64,000 bases of DNA from Candidatus Gastranaerophilales bacterium. Its GTDB lineage: Bacteria; Cyanobacteriota; Vampirovibrionia; Gastranaerophilales; Gastranaerophilaceae. How positions within the stretch are numbered: position 1 is the stretch's first letter; each line of letters opens with the position of its first letter. The DNA lies in the NCBI GenBank assembly GCA_900552525.1, contig UNSK01000002.1, forward strand, positions 1 through 64,000, read 5' to 3'. A model generated the notes under the pieces. It saw only the letters and a program-made list of their open reading frames with translations, made no database searches and had not been told where the DNA came from. The position numbers and the translations under genes were made by a program. This document shows, in pieces, positions 52,715 to 61,279 of this stretch.

Positions 52715-53509
52715 ATGACAGGAGTCAATTTTATCCAGAATGCTTTGTATCTGGCAGTATACTTAATTTTTGTCTGTCTTATAGGTGTTTTGTTTTATGG
52801 TGTTAAGAAATATAAACAGGAAAAGCGTTTTGGCAGTATTTTTGTAACTGCTCTTGTAAGTATATTTCTGTTTTTTCTTCTTAATCAGGCTGCTGTCGTG
52901 TGTTTATACAGCCAATCTCTGCTTAGTATCGGAAACTACAATAATTCAGCGGGAATTAACTGTTCTTTGTGGGCTGCAAGGCTTGCAATTTTTCCAGAAC
53001 AAAAAAGCGCTTTGTACGGAGAGCTTGGCAAAAACTATATGATTCTTCAAGATGGTAAAAAAGCAATTGAATATTTTGATAAAGCTTATAAAATAAATGG
53101 CAGCTATGCATATTCAGATAATTTTTCTATTCTTGTTTCATGGCCTTTCTTTGCCGGAATACTTTACTTGCTTAATGGAGATTATGACAAAGTGTATGAA
53201 ATAGCTAAGGATACAAACTCATACGGTATGGCTGTTACGGCGAGTATAATGCAAAAAGATTATAAGAAAGCTCTGGCCTATTCAAATATGAATATAAGAC
53301 GTTCACCCATTGCCATCAACTATTCCAGCCGTTCATATATACATAAAAAACTTAACCAGGATAAGCTTGCTGAGGGAGATTTACAAAAAGCTGTTTCTTT
53401 ATGTAAATGTAATACCAGATGTATTGCTCTGCAAAAAGAGCGGACAAAGGATAGCTATTGGCTTTCATATGCTGCAAATAAGAAAAAGAAATACGGCCTT
53501 GCAAAATAA
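52715..53509 (+). CDS. Membrane-anchored TPR protein
   Basis: 264 residues from the ATG at 52715, preceded by AGGAGG. Two transmembrane helices occupy about residues 9-29 and 40-62. Then TPR-type repeats follow: YGELGKNYMILQDGKKAIEYFDKAYKI and a later NYSSRSYIHKKLNQDKLAEGDLQKA. No catalytic domain is seen. Possibly a scaffold for an envelope complex. It lies alone between the gatB terminator and the long nrdD leader. Confidence 0.7.
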   Translation: MTGVNFIQNALYLAVYLIFVCLIGVLFYGVKKYKQEKRFGSIFVTALVSIFLFFLLNQAAVVCLYSQSLLSIGNYNNSAGINCSLWAARLAIFPEQKSALYGELGKNYMILQDGKKAIEYFDKAYKINGSYAYSDNFSILVSWPFFAGILYLLNGDYDKVYEIAKDTNSYGMAVTASIMQKDYKKALAYSNMNIRRSPIAINYSSRSYIHKKLNQDKLAEGDLQKAVSLCKCNTRCIALQKERTKDSYWLSYAANKKKKYGLAK

Positions 53510-53844
53510 TTAAAAATTTTTTTATAAGGCATGTCTGATTGTTTTTATAAAACAAGTGTCAGTTTAACAATCGAAAACTATCCTGGATTTTGTCAAGAAA
53601 AAAACAAAAAATTCATGCTAAAAACGTAACAATATTTACAATGTTGCGAAACGTAAAGATGTAGTGTTTACAATAGTTTCCCCCTTTGTGACGTTTTGTG
53701 AATTTGTTGATAAGTATTGGTGTTTGAATTATCATTTAAATATAGGATTAGATTTTGGGTAGAGAATGTTATTCTCTAAATATAAGGAAAGCTGAGTAGA
53801 AAAAATAGCTCGCCTTAACGTAGATTAGGAGGTTTTAGAAGGCA
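53510..53844 (+). promoter_or_regulatory. Long upstream region of nrdD with repeats and a palindrome
   Basis: The 335-base non-coding gap holds a paired repeat: AACGTAA followed by TTTACAAT occurs twice between about 53624 and 53675. It also has an imperfect inverted repeat (CAATATT/AATGTTG near 53630-53647) and a perfect 8-bp palindrome TAGAGAAT-GTT-ATTCTCTA (53760-53778), 70 bases before the ATG. I see no clear NrdR box or FNR box. Repeats in front of a ribonucleotide reductase suggest a regulator binding region. Confidence 0.45.
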
Positions 53845-56121
53845 ATGCAAAATAGTTTAAATAAGGAAAGAAATATCGTAGAATTTACCTCACCAGCCAC
53901 AAAAACAACGACTGATGTTATAAAAGGCGGTGCTGTATCGCCTATGTCTAAAATAAATGAACTGCCGAAAACAGCGCAAATAACCCCTATCAAAGCAAAA
54001 TGTGTTTATGTAATTAAAAAAGACGGAACAAAAGAAGAGTTTGATAATAACAAAATTATTAACGCTGTAAAAAAATCAGCAACAAGAATGTTAGTAGAAC
54101 TAACAGATGAGGAATTGAAAGAAATATGTGACTTTGTAGATAATAATATTGTTAGGATGAATAAAACCGAGGTTACAATTTCAGAAATGCACAATTTGGT
54201 TGAAGGTGCACTGGAACATATTAATTCTAATGTCGCTCACAGTTACAGAAACTATAGAAACTATAAGCAGGATTTTGTTCACATGTTAGACAAAGTTTAT
54301 CAAGAATCTCAAAGAATTATGTATATAGGTGATAAAGAAAATTCTAATGCAGATTCGACTCTTGTTTCGACAAAGCGTTCTTTGATTTTTAATGAACTTA
54401 ATAAAGAATTGTACAAGAAGTTTTTCTTAACAGTAGATGAACTACAGGCTATAAGAGATGGTTATATCTATATTCACGATATGTCAGCAAGACGTGATAC
54501 AATGAACTGTTGCTTATTTGATGTTGCTTCTGTTCTTAAAGGCGGCTTCGAAATGGGTAATCTCTGGTATAATGAACCAAAATCTCTTGACGTAGCATTT
54601 GACGTAATCGGAGATATTGTAATGGCTGCGGCAAGCCAGCAGTATGGCGGTTTTACCGTTGCAGAAGTTGATAAGATTTTAGCACCGTATGCAGCTAAAA
54701 CTTTTGAAAGACAAAATAATAAATACTTATGCATGGGATTGTCTTTTGAAAAAGCAAGAGAAGAAGCAATGAATGATGTTCAAAAGGATTTTGAGCAAGG
54801 TTTTCAGGGCTGGGAATACAAGTTCAATACTGTAGCATCTTCAAGAGGTGATTATCCATTCATTACTGTATCAGCTGGTCTGGGTACAGAAGAATATGAA
54901 AAAATGGCAACTCTTGCAATGTTAAAAATCAGAATGAACGGTCAAGGCAAGAAAGAATGCAAAAAACCTGTATTGTTCCCTAAAATAGTTTTCTTGTATG
55001 ATGAAAATCTTCACGGAAAAGGCAAGGTTAATGAAGACTTGTTTAAAGCCGGAATAGAATGCTCAAAGAGAGCTATGTATCCAGATTGGTTGTCTTTGTC
55101 CGGAGAAGGCTACGTAGCTTCTATGTATAAAAAGTATGGCAGAGTAGTTTCTCCAATGGGCTGCAGAGCATTTTTATCTCCTTGGTTCGAAAGAGGCGGA
55201 ATGAAGCCTGCTGACGAAGCCGATAAACCTATTTTTGTAGGACGTTTTAACATTGGTGCAATAAGCTTACACTTGCCTATGATTTATGCTAAGGCTAAGA
55301 AAGAAAGTAAAGATTTTTATGCCGTATTAGATTATTATATGGAATTAATTAGAAAACTTCATATAAGAACTTACGAATACTTAGGAGAAATGAAAGCTTC
55401 AGTTAACCCGCTTGCTTATTGTGAAGGTGGTTTCTTAGGAGGTCATTTGGGTATTCATGATAAAATTAAACCTTTGTTGAAATCTGCTACTGCTTCATTC
55501 GGTATAACTGCACTGAATGAATTGCAGGAACTTTATAACGGAAAATCTCTTGTTGAAGACGGAGCTTTTGCTGTTGAGGTGATGGAATATATTAACAAGA
55601 AAGTTAATGAATTCAAAGAACAGGATGGATATTTATACGCAATTTACGGAACTCCTGCAGAGAACTTATGCGGACTTCAAGTAAAGCAGTTCCGTAAAAA
55701 ATACGGTGTTGTATCTAATGTTTCTGACAGAGGTTATGTATCTAACAGTTTCCACTGTCATGTCGGTGAAGATATTACACCTATTCAAAAGCAAGATTTA
55801 GAAAAACGTTTCTGGGATTTGCTAAATGGCGGAAAAATTCAATATGTAAAATATCCGCTTAACTACAATACAGAGGCTATAGAAACTCTTGTTCACAGAG
55901 CAATGGATATGGGTTTCTATGAAGGGGTTAACCTTTCACTTTCTTACTGTGATGACTGCGGGCATGAAGAATTGAATATGGATGTATGTCCTAAATGCGG
56001 AAGCAGAAACTTAACTAAGATTGATAGAATGAATGGCTATCTTTCTTACTCAAGAGTTAAGGGTGATTCAAGACTTGCAGATCACAAAATGGAAGAAATT
56101 GCAGATAGAAAATCTATGTAA
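53845..56121 (+). CDS. nrdD: Anaerobic ribonucleoside-triphosphate reductase NrdD (class III)
   Basis: 758 residues. An ATP-cone begins at about residue 48 (CVYVIKKDGTKEEFDNNKI). The catalytic glycyl-radical domain follows. Near the end are a zinc site with two C-x2-C pairs (CDDCG, CPKCG) and the radical site RMNGYLSYSRVKGDSR, where the Gly in NGYL carries the radical made by NrdG. It reduces NTPs to dNTPs without oxygen. No class I or II reductase is in the window. AGGAGG lies 12 bases upstream of the ATG. A hairpin terminator follows. Confidence 0.93.
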   Translation: MQNSLNKERNIVEFTSPATKTTTDVIKGGAVSPMSKINELPKTAQITPIKAKCVYVIKKDGTKEEFDNNKIINAVKKSATRMLVELTDEELKEICDFVDNNIVRMNKTEVTISEMHNLVEGALEHINSNVAHSYRNYRNYKQDFVHMLDKVYQESQRIMYIGDKENSNADSTLVSTKRSLIFNELNKELYKKFFLTVDELQAIRDGYIYIHDMSARRDTMNCCLFDVASVLKGGFEMGNLWYNEPKSLDVAFDVIGDIVMAAASQQYGGFTVAEVDKILAPYAAKTFERQNNKYLCMGLSFEKAREEAMNDVQKDFEQGFQGWEYKFNTVASSRGDYPFITVSAGLGTEEYEKMATLAMLKIRMNGQGKKECKKPVLFPKIVFLYDENLHGKGKVNEDLFKAGIECSKRAMYPDWLSLSGEGYVASMYKKYGRVVSPMGCRAFLSPWFERGGMKPADEADKPIFVGRFNIGAISLHLPMIYAKAKKESKDFYAVLDYYMELIRKLHIRTYEYLGEMKASVNPLAYCEGGFLGGHLGIHDKIKPLLKSATASFGITALNELQELYNGKSLVEDGAFAVEVMEYINKKVNEFKEQDGYLYAIYGTPAENLCGLQVKQFRKKYGVVSNVSDRGYVSNSFHCHVGEDITPIQKQDLEKRFWDLLNGGKIQYVKYPLNYNTEAIETLVHRAMDMGFYEGVNLSLSYCDDCGHEELNMDVCPKCGSRNLTKIDRMNGYLSYSRVKGDSRLADHKMEEIADRKSM

Positions 56122-56140
56122 TTATTATTTATAATAGACA

Positions 56141-56175
56141 AAAGAGTTTGATTTTAAATATCAAACTCTTTTTGT
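56141..56175 (+). terminator. nrdD terminator
   Basis: A 12-bp stem AAAGAGTTTGAT (56141-56152) and ATCAAACTCTTT (56160-56171), then T-run. Confidence 0.88.
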
Positions 56176-56213
56176 TTGTTGTGAATATTTGCTCCTTGTA
56201 ATATAATCTACTT

Positions 56214-58082
56214 ATGACTAGCAGGGATTATTTAAATAACAAATTTGATATCATAGTCGTTGGTGCAGGCCATGCTGGATGTGAAGCTGCCTTGAGTGCA
56301 GCGCGTTTGGGCTGTAATGTACTTTTGTGTACGCTTAATGTTGACAACATTGCGCTGCAGCCTTGTAACCCTGCAATAGGAGGTCCTGCTAAATCTACGC
56401 TTGTAAGAGAAATAGATGCGCTTGGCGGTGTTATGGGTGAGGTTGCTGATGCAACTTACATTCAGATGAAAACGTTAAACTCATCTAAAGGCCCTGCTGT
56501 GCGAGCTCTTCGAGCTCAATCTGATAAAAAAGAATACACACAGTATATGCGTAATATCCTTGAAAATACTGAAAATATTTGGATTAAGCAGACCTGTATT
56601 ACAGATATCAAAGTAAAAGACGGACAAATCACCGGCGCTGTTGATGAATACGGCTTAGAATATTCTTGCCGTGCAATAATCCTAACTACAGGAACTTCGC
56701 TTGAAGGAAAAATGTATGTAGGTTTGCAGGCGTATTCCGGCGGCCGGCTTGGAGAACGCGCTGCAATAGGACTTTCTGCTTCTTTAAGAGAACACGGTAT
56801 TGTTACAAAAAAATTAAAAACCGGAACTCCTGCACGTGTTGATAAACGTACGATTGATTATTCAAAAATGGATATTCAACCCGGTGATGATAAATTGAGT
56901 TTTTATTCATTTAAGCCGAATCGTCCTGTTCGTGTTCAAGTTCCTTGTTATTTAACCCGTACAAATGAGGATACGCACGCGATAATCAGGGCTAATCTTG
57001 ATAAGTCGCCTATGTATCAAGGTTTGATTCAAGGTGTGGGACCGCGTTACTGTCCTTCTATAGAGGATAAAATTGTAAGATTTGCATCAAATCCTTCACA
57101 TCATATTTTTATTGAACCGGAAGGGTTGAATACGTATGAAGTTTATATACAGGGCTTTTCAACGAGCCTTCCTGCATGCGTTCAGGTTGAAATGCTCCGC
57201 TCGCTTCCAGGTTTAGAGAATGCACATATTATTAAACCTGCTTATGCAGTTGAATATGACTATGTTCCGGCTGTTCAGACAAAACATTCTTTGATGTCAA
57301 AAGATATTGCAGGCTTGTTCTTTGCAGGCCAGATTAACGGAACGAGCGGATATGAAGAAGCTGCTGCACAGGGCTTAATTGCAGGTATAAATTCTGTTAA
57401 ATATTTGAATAATTCTGAACCATTGGAACTTTCAAGGGCTTCATCTTATATTGGAACATTGATTGATGATCTGGTTACAAAAGATATTCAGGAACCTTAC
57501 AGAATGCTTACTTCGCGTTCGGAATACAGGCTTCTTTTGAGGCAGGATAATGCAGACGCGCGCTTGACTGAAATCGGGCATCAAGTTGGTCTGATTGATG
57601 AGGCGCAGTATCAGAGGTTTTTAGATAAGCAGGAAAATATTAAGTGTGAGATTAAAAGGCTTGAGGAAACAAAACTTTCTGCAACAAAAGGGGTAAATGA
57701 GGTTCTTGCAAAATATGGCGAACACATTGACCGCGGAATGAGAATGGCTGAACTTCTAAAACGTCCAAATATTACGTATGATGTATTCAGAGAGCTGGAT
57801 GATATTTCTAAAACGGTTAGGGAAGATGTCGCAGATGAAGCGGAAGTTTTGATTAAGTATGATGGTTATATAAAACGTCAGGAACAGCAGGTGGAAACAG
57901 CTGAAAAACTGGAGAAATACAGAATCCCTGCAAATATTGATTACTCGCAGATTAAGCATATATCGACGGAAACAAAAGAAAAATTGGAGAAAATCAGACC
58001 TCAGAATTTAGCTCAGGCTTCAAGGATTGGCGGAGTTAAGCCCGCAGATATTTCTGTGTTGATGGTAATGCTTGGTAAATAA
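56214..58082 (+). CDS. mnmG: tRNA uridine-5-carboxymethylaminomethyl modification enzyme MnmG (GidA)
   Basis: 622 residues. FAD-binding GAGHAGCEAALSAARLG, then CNPAIGGPAKSTLVREIDALGG, MKTLNSSKGPAVRALRAQSDK, the TGTSLEGK block, FAGQINGTSGYEEAAAQGLIAG, and the helical C-terminal tRNA-binding domain. With MnmE it modifies U34 of several tRNAs. mnmE is not in the window. Confidence 0.96.
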   Translation: MTSRDYLNNKFDIIVVGAGHAGCEAALSAARLGCNVLLCTLNVDNIALQPCNPAIGGPAKSTLVREIDALGGVMGEVADATYIQMKTLNSSKGPAVRALRAQSDKKEYTQYMRNILENTENIWIKQTCITDIKVKDGQITGAVDEYGLEYSCRAIILTTGTSLEGKMYVGLQAYSGGRLGERAAIGLSASLREHGIVTKKLKTGTPARVDKRTIDYSKMDIQPGDDKLSFYSFKPNRPVRVQVPCYLTRTNEDTHAIIRANLDKSPMYQGLIQGVGPRYCPSIEDKIVRFASNPSHHIFIEPEGLNTYEVYIQGFSTSLPACVQVEMLRSLPGLENAHIIKPAYAVEYDYVPAVQTKHSLMSKDIAGLFFAGQINGTSGYEEAAAQGLIAGINSVKYLNNSEPLELSRASSYIGTLIDDLVTKDIQEPYRMLTSRSEYRLLLRQDNADARLTEIGHQVGLIDEAQYQRFLDKQENIKCEIKRLEETKLSATKGVNEVLAKYGEHIDRGMRMAELLKRPNITYDVFRELDDISKTVREDVADEAEVLIKYDGYIKRQEQQVETAEKLEKYRIPANIDYSQIKHISTETKEKLEKIRPQNLAQASRIGGVKPADISVLMVMLGK

Positions 58083-58102
58083 TCTCTATAAAATGTTTAG
58101 GG

Positions 58103-58132
58103 TTGATTATAAAACATTAATGTTTTATAATC
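58103..58132 (+). promoter_or_regulatory. Promoter of the glgA-ape unit overlapped by a 28-bp perfect palindrome
   Basis: TTGATT (58103-58108), 17-base spacer, TATAAT (58126-58131). The palindrome with half-site GATTATAAAACATT spans 58105-58132, covering spacer and -10. A regulator dimer bound here would block the polymerase. Predicted transcription start near 58138. A terminator role for mnmG is less likely because no T-run follows. Confidence 0.6.
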
Positions 58133-58161
58133 CCAATATCTGTTAATAAGAGGAGTAAAAT

Positions 58162-59601
58162 ATGAAAATATTATTTGCAGCAGCGGAAGTTTCTCCGTTT
58201 TCAAAAGCCGGCGGTTTATCTGATGTAGTAGGAAGTTTGCCGAAAGCACTGGAGAAGGATGCTGAGATTGCTATTTTTACTCCGCTTCACGGTTGTATTG
58301 ATTATAACAAATGGGGGTTAAAAGAGCTCGAAAATTCAGAAATGTGGATTTCGTTCGGCTCATCACCTCAAAAATTTAAGCTACACATGGCAAAGCTTCC
58401 GGGAACAGACATTAATGTTTTCTTTGTGCAGAATGACTGGTATTTTTCTTGTTTTCAGGAAGTTTATCCGCGCTGGCTTGACCCGCGTTATGAGCACGAA
58501 AGATATATTGCATTCTCTCTCGCAACGCTTGAGTATGCAAAACAATTGAATTTTAGAGCGGATATAATTCACTCAAACGATTGGCACACGGCAATGATAC
58601 CGCTTTATATAAAGGCCAATTACAAGTTTGACGAGTTCTGGTCAAAAACTAAGAATGTATTTGAAATTCATAACCTTGCATATCAAGGAGTCTGGTTTGA
58701 GGATATTCTTGACTTTGCAAATATGCGCAAGGATATTGTATTTAATGAATGGGGATGCGAACATTACGGACGAGTAAACTGGATGAAAGGCGCAATAAAT
58801 TATTCTGACAGAGTTATTGCTGTTTCTCCTACCTACGCAAGAGAAATTCTTACCGGCGAATACGGCGAAGGCATGGACTATACGCTTAGAGGACATACGG
58901 ATAAACTGCGGGGAATAGTTAACGGTATTGATTACGATGTTTTCAATCCAAAAACAGATAAAACTCTTATAAAAAACTATGACGTAAATTCGCTGGCAAA
59001 AAAAGAAGAGTGCAAAAAGAAAATTCTTGAGTACTTTGGCTTAAAGTATAATCCTGAAAGACCTTTGATTGCTCTGATTTCAAGACTTGTTGACCAGAAA
59101 GGGCTGGATTTAATCAGACAGGTTGAAAACGATTTAAGAAATCTTGAGGCTGATTTTATATTCTTAGGTTCGGGCGATAAATCATATGAGAATCTGTTTA
59201 TCTGGCTTTCAAACAATACTCCGAATATCAGAACTTACGTCGGTTACAGAGGAGATTTGGCGAATCAAATTTATGCAGGAAGCGACTTCTTCCTCATGCC
59301 GTCTAAATTTGAGCCTTGCGGACTTTCGCAATTAATTGCTATGCGCTTCGGCTCACTTCCTATTGTCCGAGCAACCGGAGGTTTGGAGGATACTGTTACC
59401 GGCTATCCTTTGGATAACTCAAACGGATTTAAGTTCTGGGGTTATGATGGCTGGGCTATGAAGGATGCTATTTTAACTGCAATGGGTGTTTACAGGGATA
59501 AATATACCCTGAATGCTATGAGAAAATCTGCTATGGAAGCTGATTTTAGCTGGAAAGAAAGCGCTAAAAAATATTTGGAAATGTACAGGTCGTTGGTTTA
59601 G
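58162..59601 (+). CDS. glgA: Glycogen synthase (GlgA)
   Basis: 479 residues, GT5 family. ADP-glucose-binding KAGGLSDVVGSLPKAL, HSNDWHTAMIP, the EIHNLAYQG loop, RLVDQKGLDL and the catalytic C-terminal FFLMPSKFEPCGLSQLIAMRFGSLPIVRATGGLEDTV, with the conserved glutamate. It extends alpha-1,4-glucan from ADP-glucose. AGGAG precedes the ATG. Its stop codon abuts the acyltransferase ATG, so the polyene-like operon is transcribed from the glgA promoter. Confidence 0.95.
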   Translation: MKILFAAAEVSPFSKAGGLSDVVGSLPKALEKDAEIAIFTPLHGCIDYNKWGLKELENSEMWISFGSSPQKFKLHMAKLPGTDINVFFVQNDWYFSCFQEVYPRWLDPRYEHERYIAFSLATLEYAKQLNFRADIIHSNDWHTAMIPLYIKANYKFDEFWSKTKNVFEIHNLAYQGVWFEDILDFANMRKDIVFNEWGCEHYGRVNWMKGAINYSDRVIAVSPTYAREILTGEYGEGMDYTLRGHTDKLRGIVNGIDYDVFNPKTDKTLIKNYDVNSLAKKEECKKKILEYFGLKYNPERPLIALISRLVDQKGLDLIRQVENDLRNLEADFIFLGSGDKSYENLFIWLSNNTPNIRTYVGYRGDLANQIYAGSDFFLMPSKFEPCGLSQLIAMRFGSLPIVRATGGLEDTVTGYPLDNSNGFKFWGYDGWAMKDAILTAMGVYRDKYTLNAMRKSAMEADFSWKESAKKYLEMYRSLV

Positions 59602-60312
59602 ATGAAATATATCCGTTCAATTTTTGCAGTTTTTTGTTTTTTTATTTTTGGAATAGGTGCTGTAATACTTAATTTTCTGCTCTTTCCTTTTATAAAAAAT
59701 AATAAAGAATTGTGTTCTGATATAATTCACAACACGTGGAGATTTTTTGTCAATCTAATGATGTTTTTAAAACTTTTCAGACTCGATGTAAAAAAATTGA
59801 AAAAGATTGAAAACAAAGTTATTGTTTCCACGCATCCAAGTTTTATAGATATTGTAATTCTGATTGCGCTTATTCCGCGCTCAACATGTTTTGTAAAAAA
59901 AGAGCTTGCGTATAATCCGATTTTGAAAAATCTGGTAACAAGTATTTTTATTACTAATGAGGTTGAACTTGATGAATTAAAAGCTGAATCAAAGAAGATG
60001 CTCGATAGGGGGTTTAATGTCATAATTTTCCCATCAGGCATAAGGCATCGGCGCGATGAGTTCCCGAAGATTAGAAAAGGCGCTTCTCTTGTAGCTCTGA
60101 ATGCAGGAAAAAATATTGTGCCGGTTAGAATGTTTTCAGACAGAGATTTTCTGTTTATAAATCAGCCGTTTTATGCTGTAAGTGACAGGTGTGTGAATTT
60201 TGAAATTGAACAAATGCGTGAGATTAATATTGCTGACTTTATCGGTGAAAGTGAGATTATTACAAAACAGAGGTTAACTAACAAGATTGAAGATGAGTTG
60301 TACGGTTTGTGA
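59602..60312 (+). CDS. PlsC-like lysophospholipid acyltransferase, ApeD-like
   Basis: 236 residues. One N-terminal transmembrane helix (about residues 5-27), then the acyltransferase motif H-x4-D (STHPSFIDIV) and FPSGIRHRRDEFPKIRKGA at the usual 'FPEGTRSR...kkG' position. It transfers acyl groups to a lipid acceptor on the cytoplasmic side. It starts directly on the glgA stop (no gap). In aryl-polyene clusters an acyltransferase of this family precedes the two ACP genes, as here; its role there is thought to be attaching the polyene to a membrane anchor. Confidence 0.78.
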   Translation: MKYIRSIFAVFCFFIFGIGAVILNFLLFPFIKNNKELCSDIIHNTWRFFVNLMMFLKLFRLDVKKLKKIENKVIVSTHPSFIDIVILIALIPRSTCFVKKELAYNPILKNLVTSIFITNEVELDELKAESKKMLDRGFNVIIFPSGIRHRRDEFPKIRKGASLVALNAGKNIVPVRMFSDRDFLFINQPFYAVSDRCVNFEIEQMREINIADFIGESEIITKQRLTNKIEDELYGL

Positions 60313-60335
60313 TATAATATTGGTATGGAGTCGTT

Positions 60336-60593
60336 ATGGAATTAAGAGAAGAACTGAAACAACTTATAATAGAAAGCCTTGCGCTTGAAGAGATAACTCC
60401 TTCGGATATAAAGGATGATGAACCGCTTTTTAACGAGGGATTGGGGCTTGACTCAATTGATGCTCTGGAACTTGGCATGGCTCTTAAGCGTAAGTATGAT
60501 ATTACTTTGGAATCTAACAAAGAAGAAAATCAAAAGTATTTCTATTCAGTTAGTACGCTTGCAGATTTTGTGGAGTCAAAAATAAATGGCTGA
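60336..60593 (+). CDS. Acyl carrier protein 1 of the Ape-like cluster
   Basis: 85 residues with the 4'-phosphopantetheine serine in GLGLDSIDALELGMAL. DSID instead of DSLD is typical for ACPs of aryl-polyene and related secondary polyketide clusters. Ends IxG-like with ADFVESKING. Overlaps the next ACP gene by eight bases. Corresponds to ApeE in position. Confidence 0.85.
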   Translation: MELREELKQLIIESLALEEITPSDIKDDEPLFNEGLGLDSIDALELGMALKRKYDITLESNKEENQKYFYSVSTLADFVESKING

Positions 60594-60840
60594 AAAATTT
60601 ACAAAAGAACAAATTTTTGATGAATTAAAGAAAATTCTTGTTGAAGAACTTGAAATAAATGACGGGGATATTGTACCGGAGGCAAATCTTTTTGAGGATT
60701 TGGATTTGGACAGTATTGATGCGGTTGATATTGCCGTAAGAATGCAAAAGTTTACGGATAAAAAATTATCACCGGCAGAATTTAAGAAAATCCGTACAGT
60801 TAATGATGTTGTGGAAGCTGTGTATGGGCTTCTCGGGTAA
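60586..60840 (+). CDS. Acyl carrier protein 2 of the Ape-like cluster
   Basis: 84 residues with the carrier serine in EDLDLDSIDAVDIAVRM. Helices around it are standard ACP. Starts inside the previous ACP gene (8-base overlap). The paired ACPs match ApeE/ApeF. Both differ from the housekeeping AcpP at 41677, so the cluster has dedicated carriers. Confidence 0.85.
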   Translation: MAEKFTKEQIFDELKKILVEELEINDGDIVPEANLFEDLDLDSIDAVDIAVRMQKFTDKKLSPAEFKKIRTVNDVVEAVYGLLG

Positions 60841-60841
60841 A

Positions 60842-61279
60842 ATGATAAAGGCGCTTGCGCCATTTATCGGAATGTTTGCTGTAATTGCCCTGTTTCATTT
60901 TACGGACTTTGTACTTCTTAAATATTATCCTCCGATTGCAAACTTTGGTTTTTTTGCGGTATTTTTTTCTTCTCTGTTTCAGGAAAAGACTGTTATACAA
61001 AAAATTGCTCTTGCAGCTGAACCTGACGCGGATGAAAATGTTATGCGTTACACGCGAAACCTTACTTATGTATGGGCAGGATTTACTTTTTTGAATTTTC
61101 TTATATCGCTTGCAACAGTATTTGCCTCCGAAAAAATTTGGGCGCTGTATAACGGATTTATTTCATATTTTCTTGTTGGAACCTTTTTTATTATAGAATA
61201 TATAGTGAGAGGGGTAAAAAAGAGAGGCTGGATGGCCAACCCTGCGGAGTTAATGAGGAAGAATGGAAAAGAAGTTTAA
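60842..61279 (+). CDS. COG4648-type membrane protein, ApeG-like
   Basis: 145 residues with three or four transmembrane helices. The conserved block YTRNLTYVWAGFTFLN and EKIWALYNGFISYFLVGTFFIIEYIVR matches the COG4648 family ('YtRrvTwvWc.fF..N...ALYNGliSYllmG..f.gEy.vR'). I chose the ATG at 60842, two bases after the second ACP stop; the frame opens earlier inside that gene. Overlaps the ligase gene by 17 bases. The family occurs almost only in aryl-polyene and related clusters; function unproven. Confidence 0.78.
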   Translation: MIKALAPFIGMFAVIALFHFTDFVLLKYYPPIANFGFFAVFFSSLFQEKTVIQKIALAAEPDADENVMRYTRNLTYVWAGFTFLNFLISLATVFASEKIWALYNGFISYFLVGTFFIIEYIVRGVKKRGWMANPAELMRKNGKEV

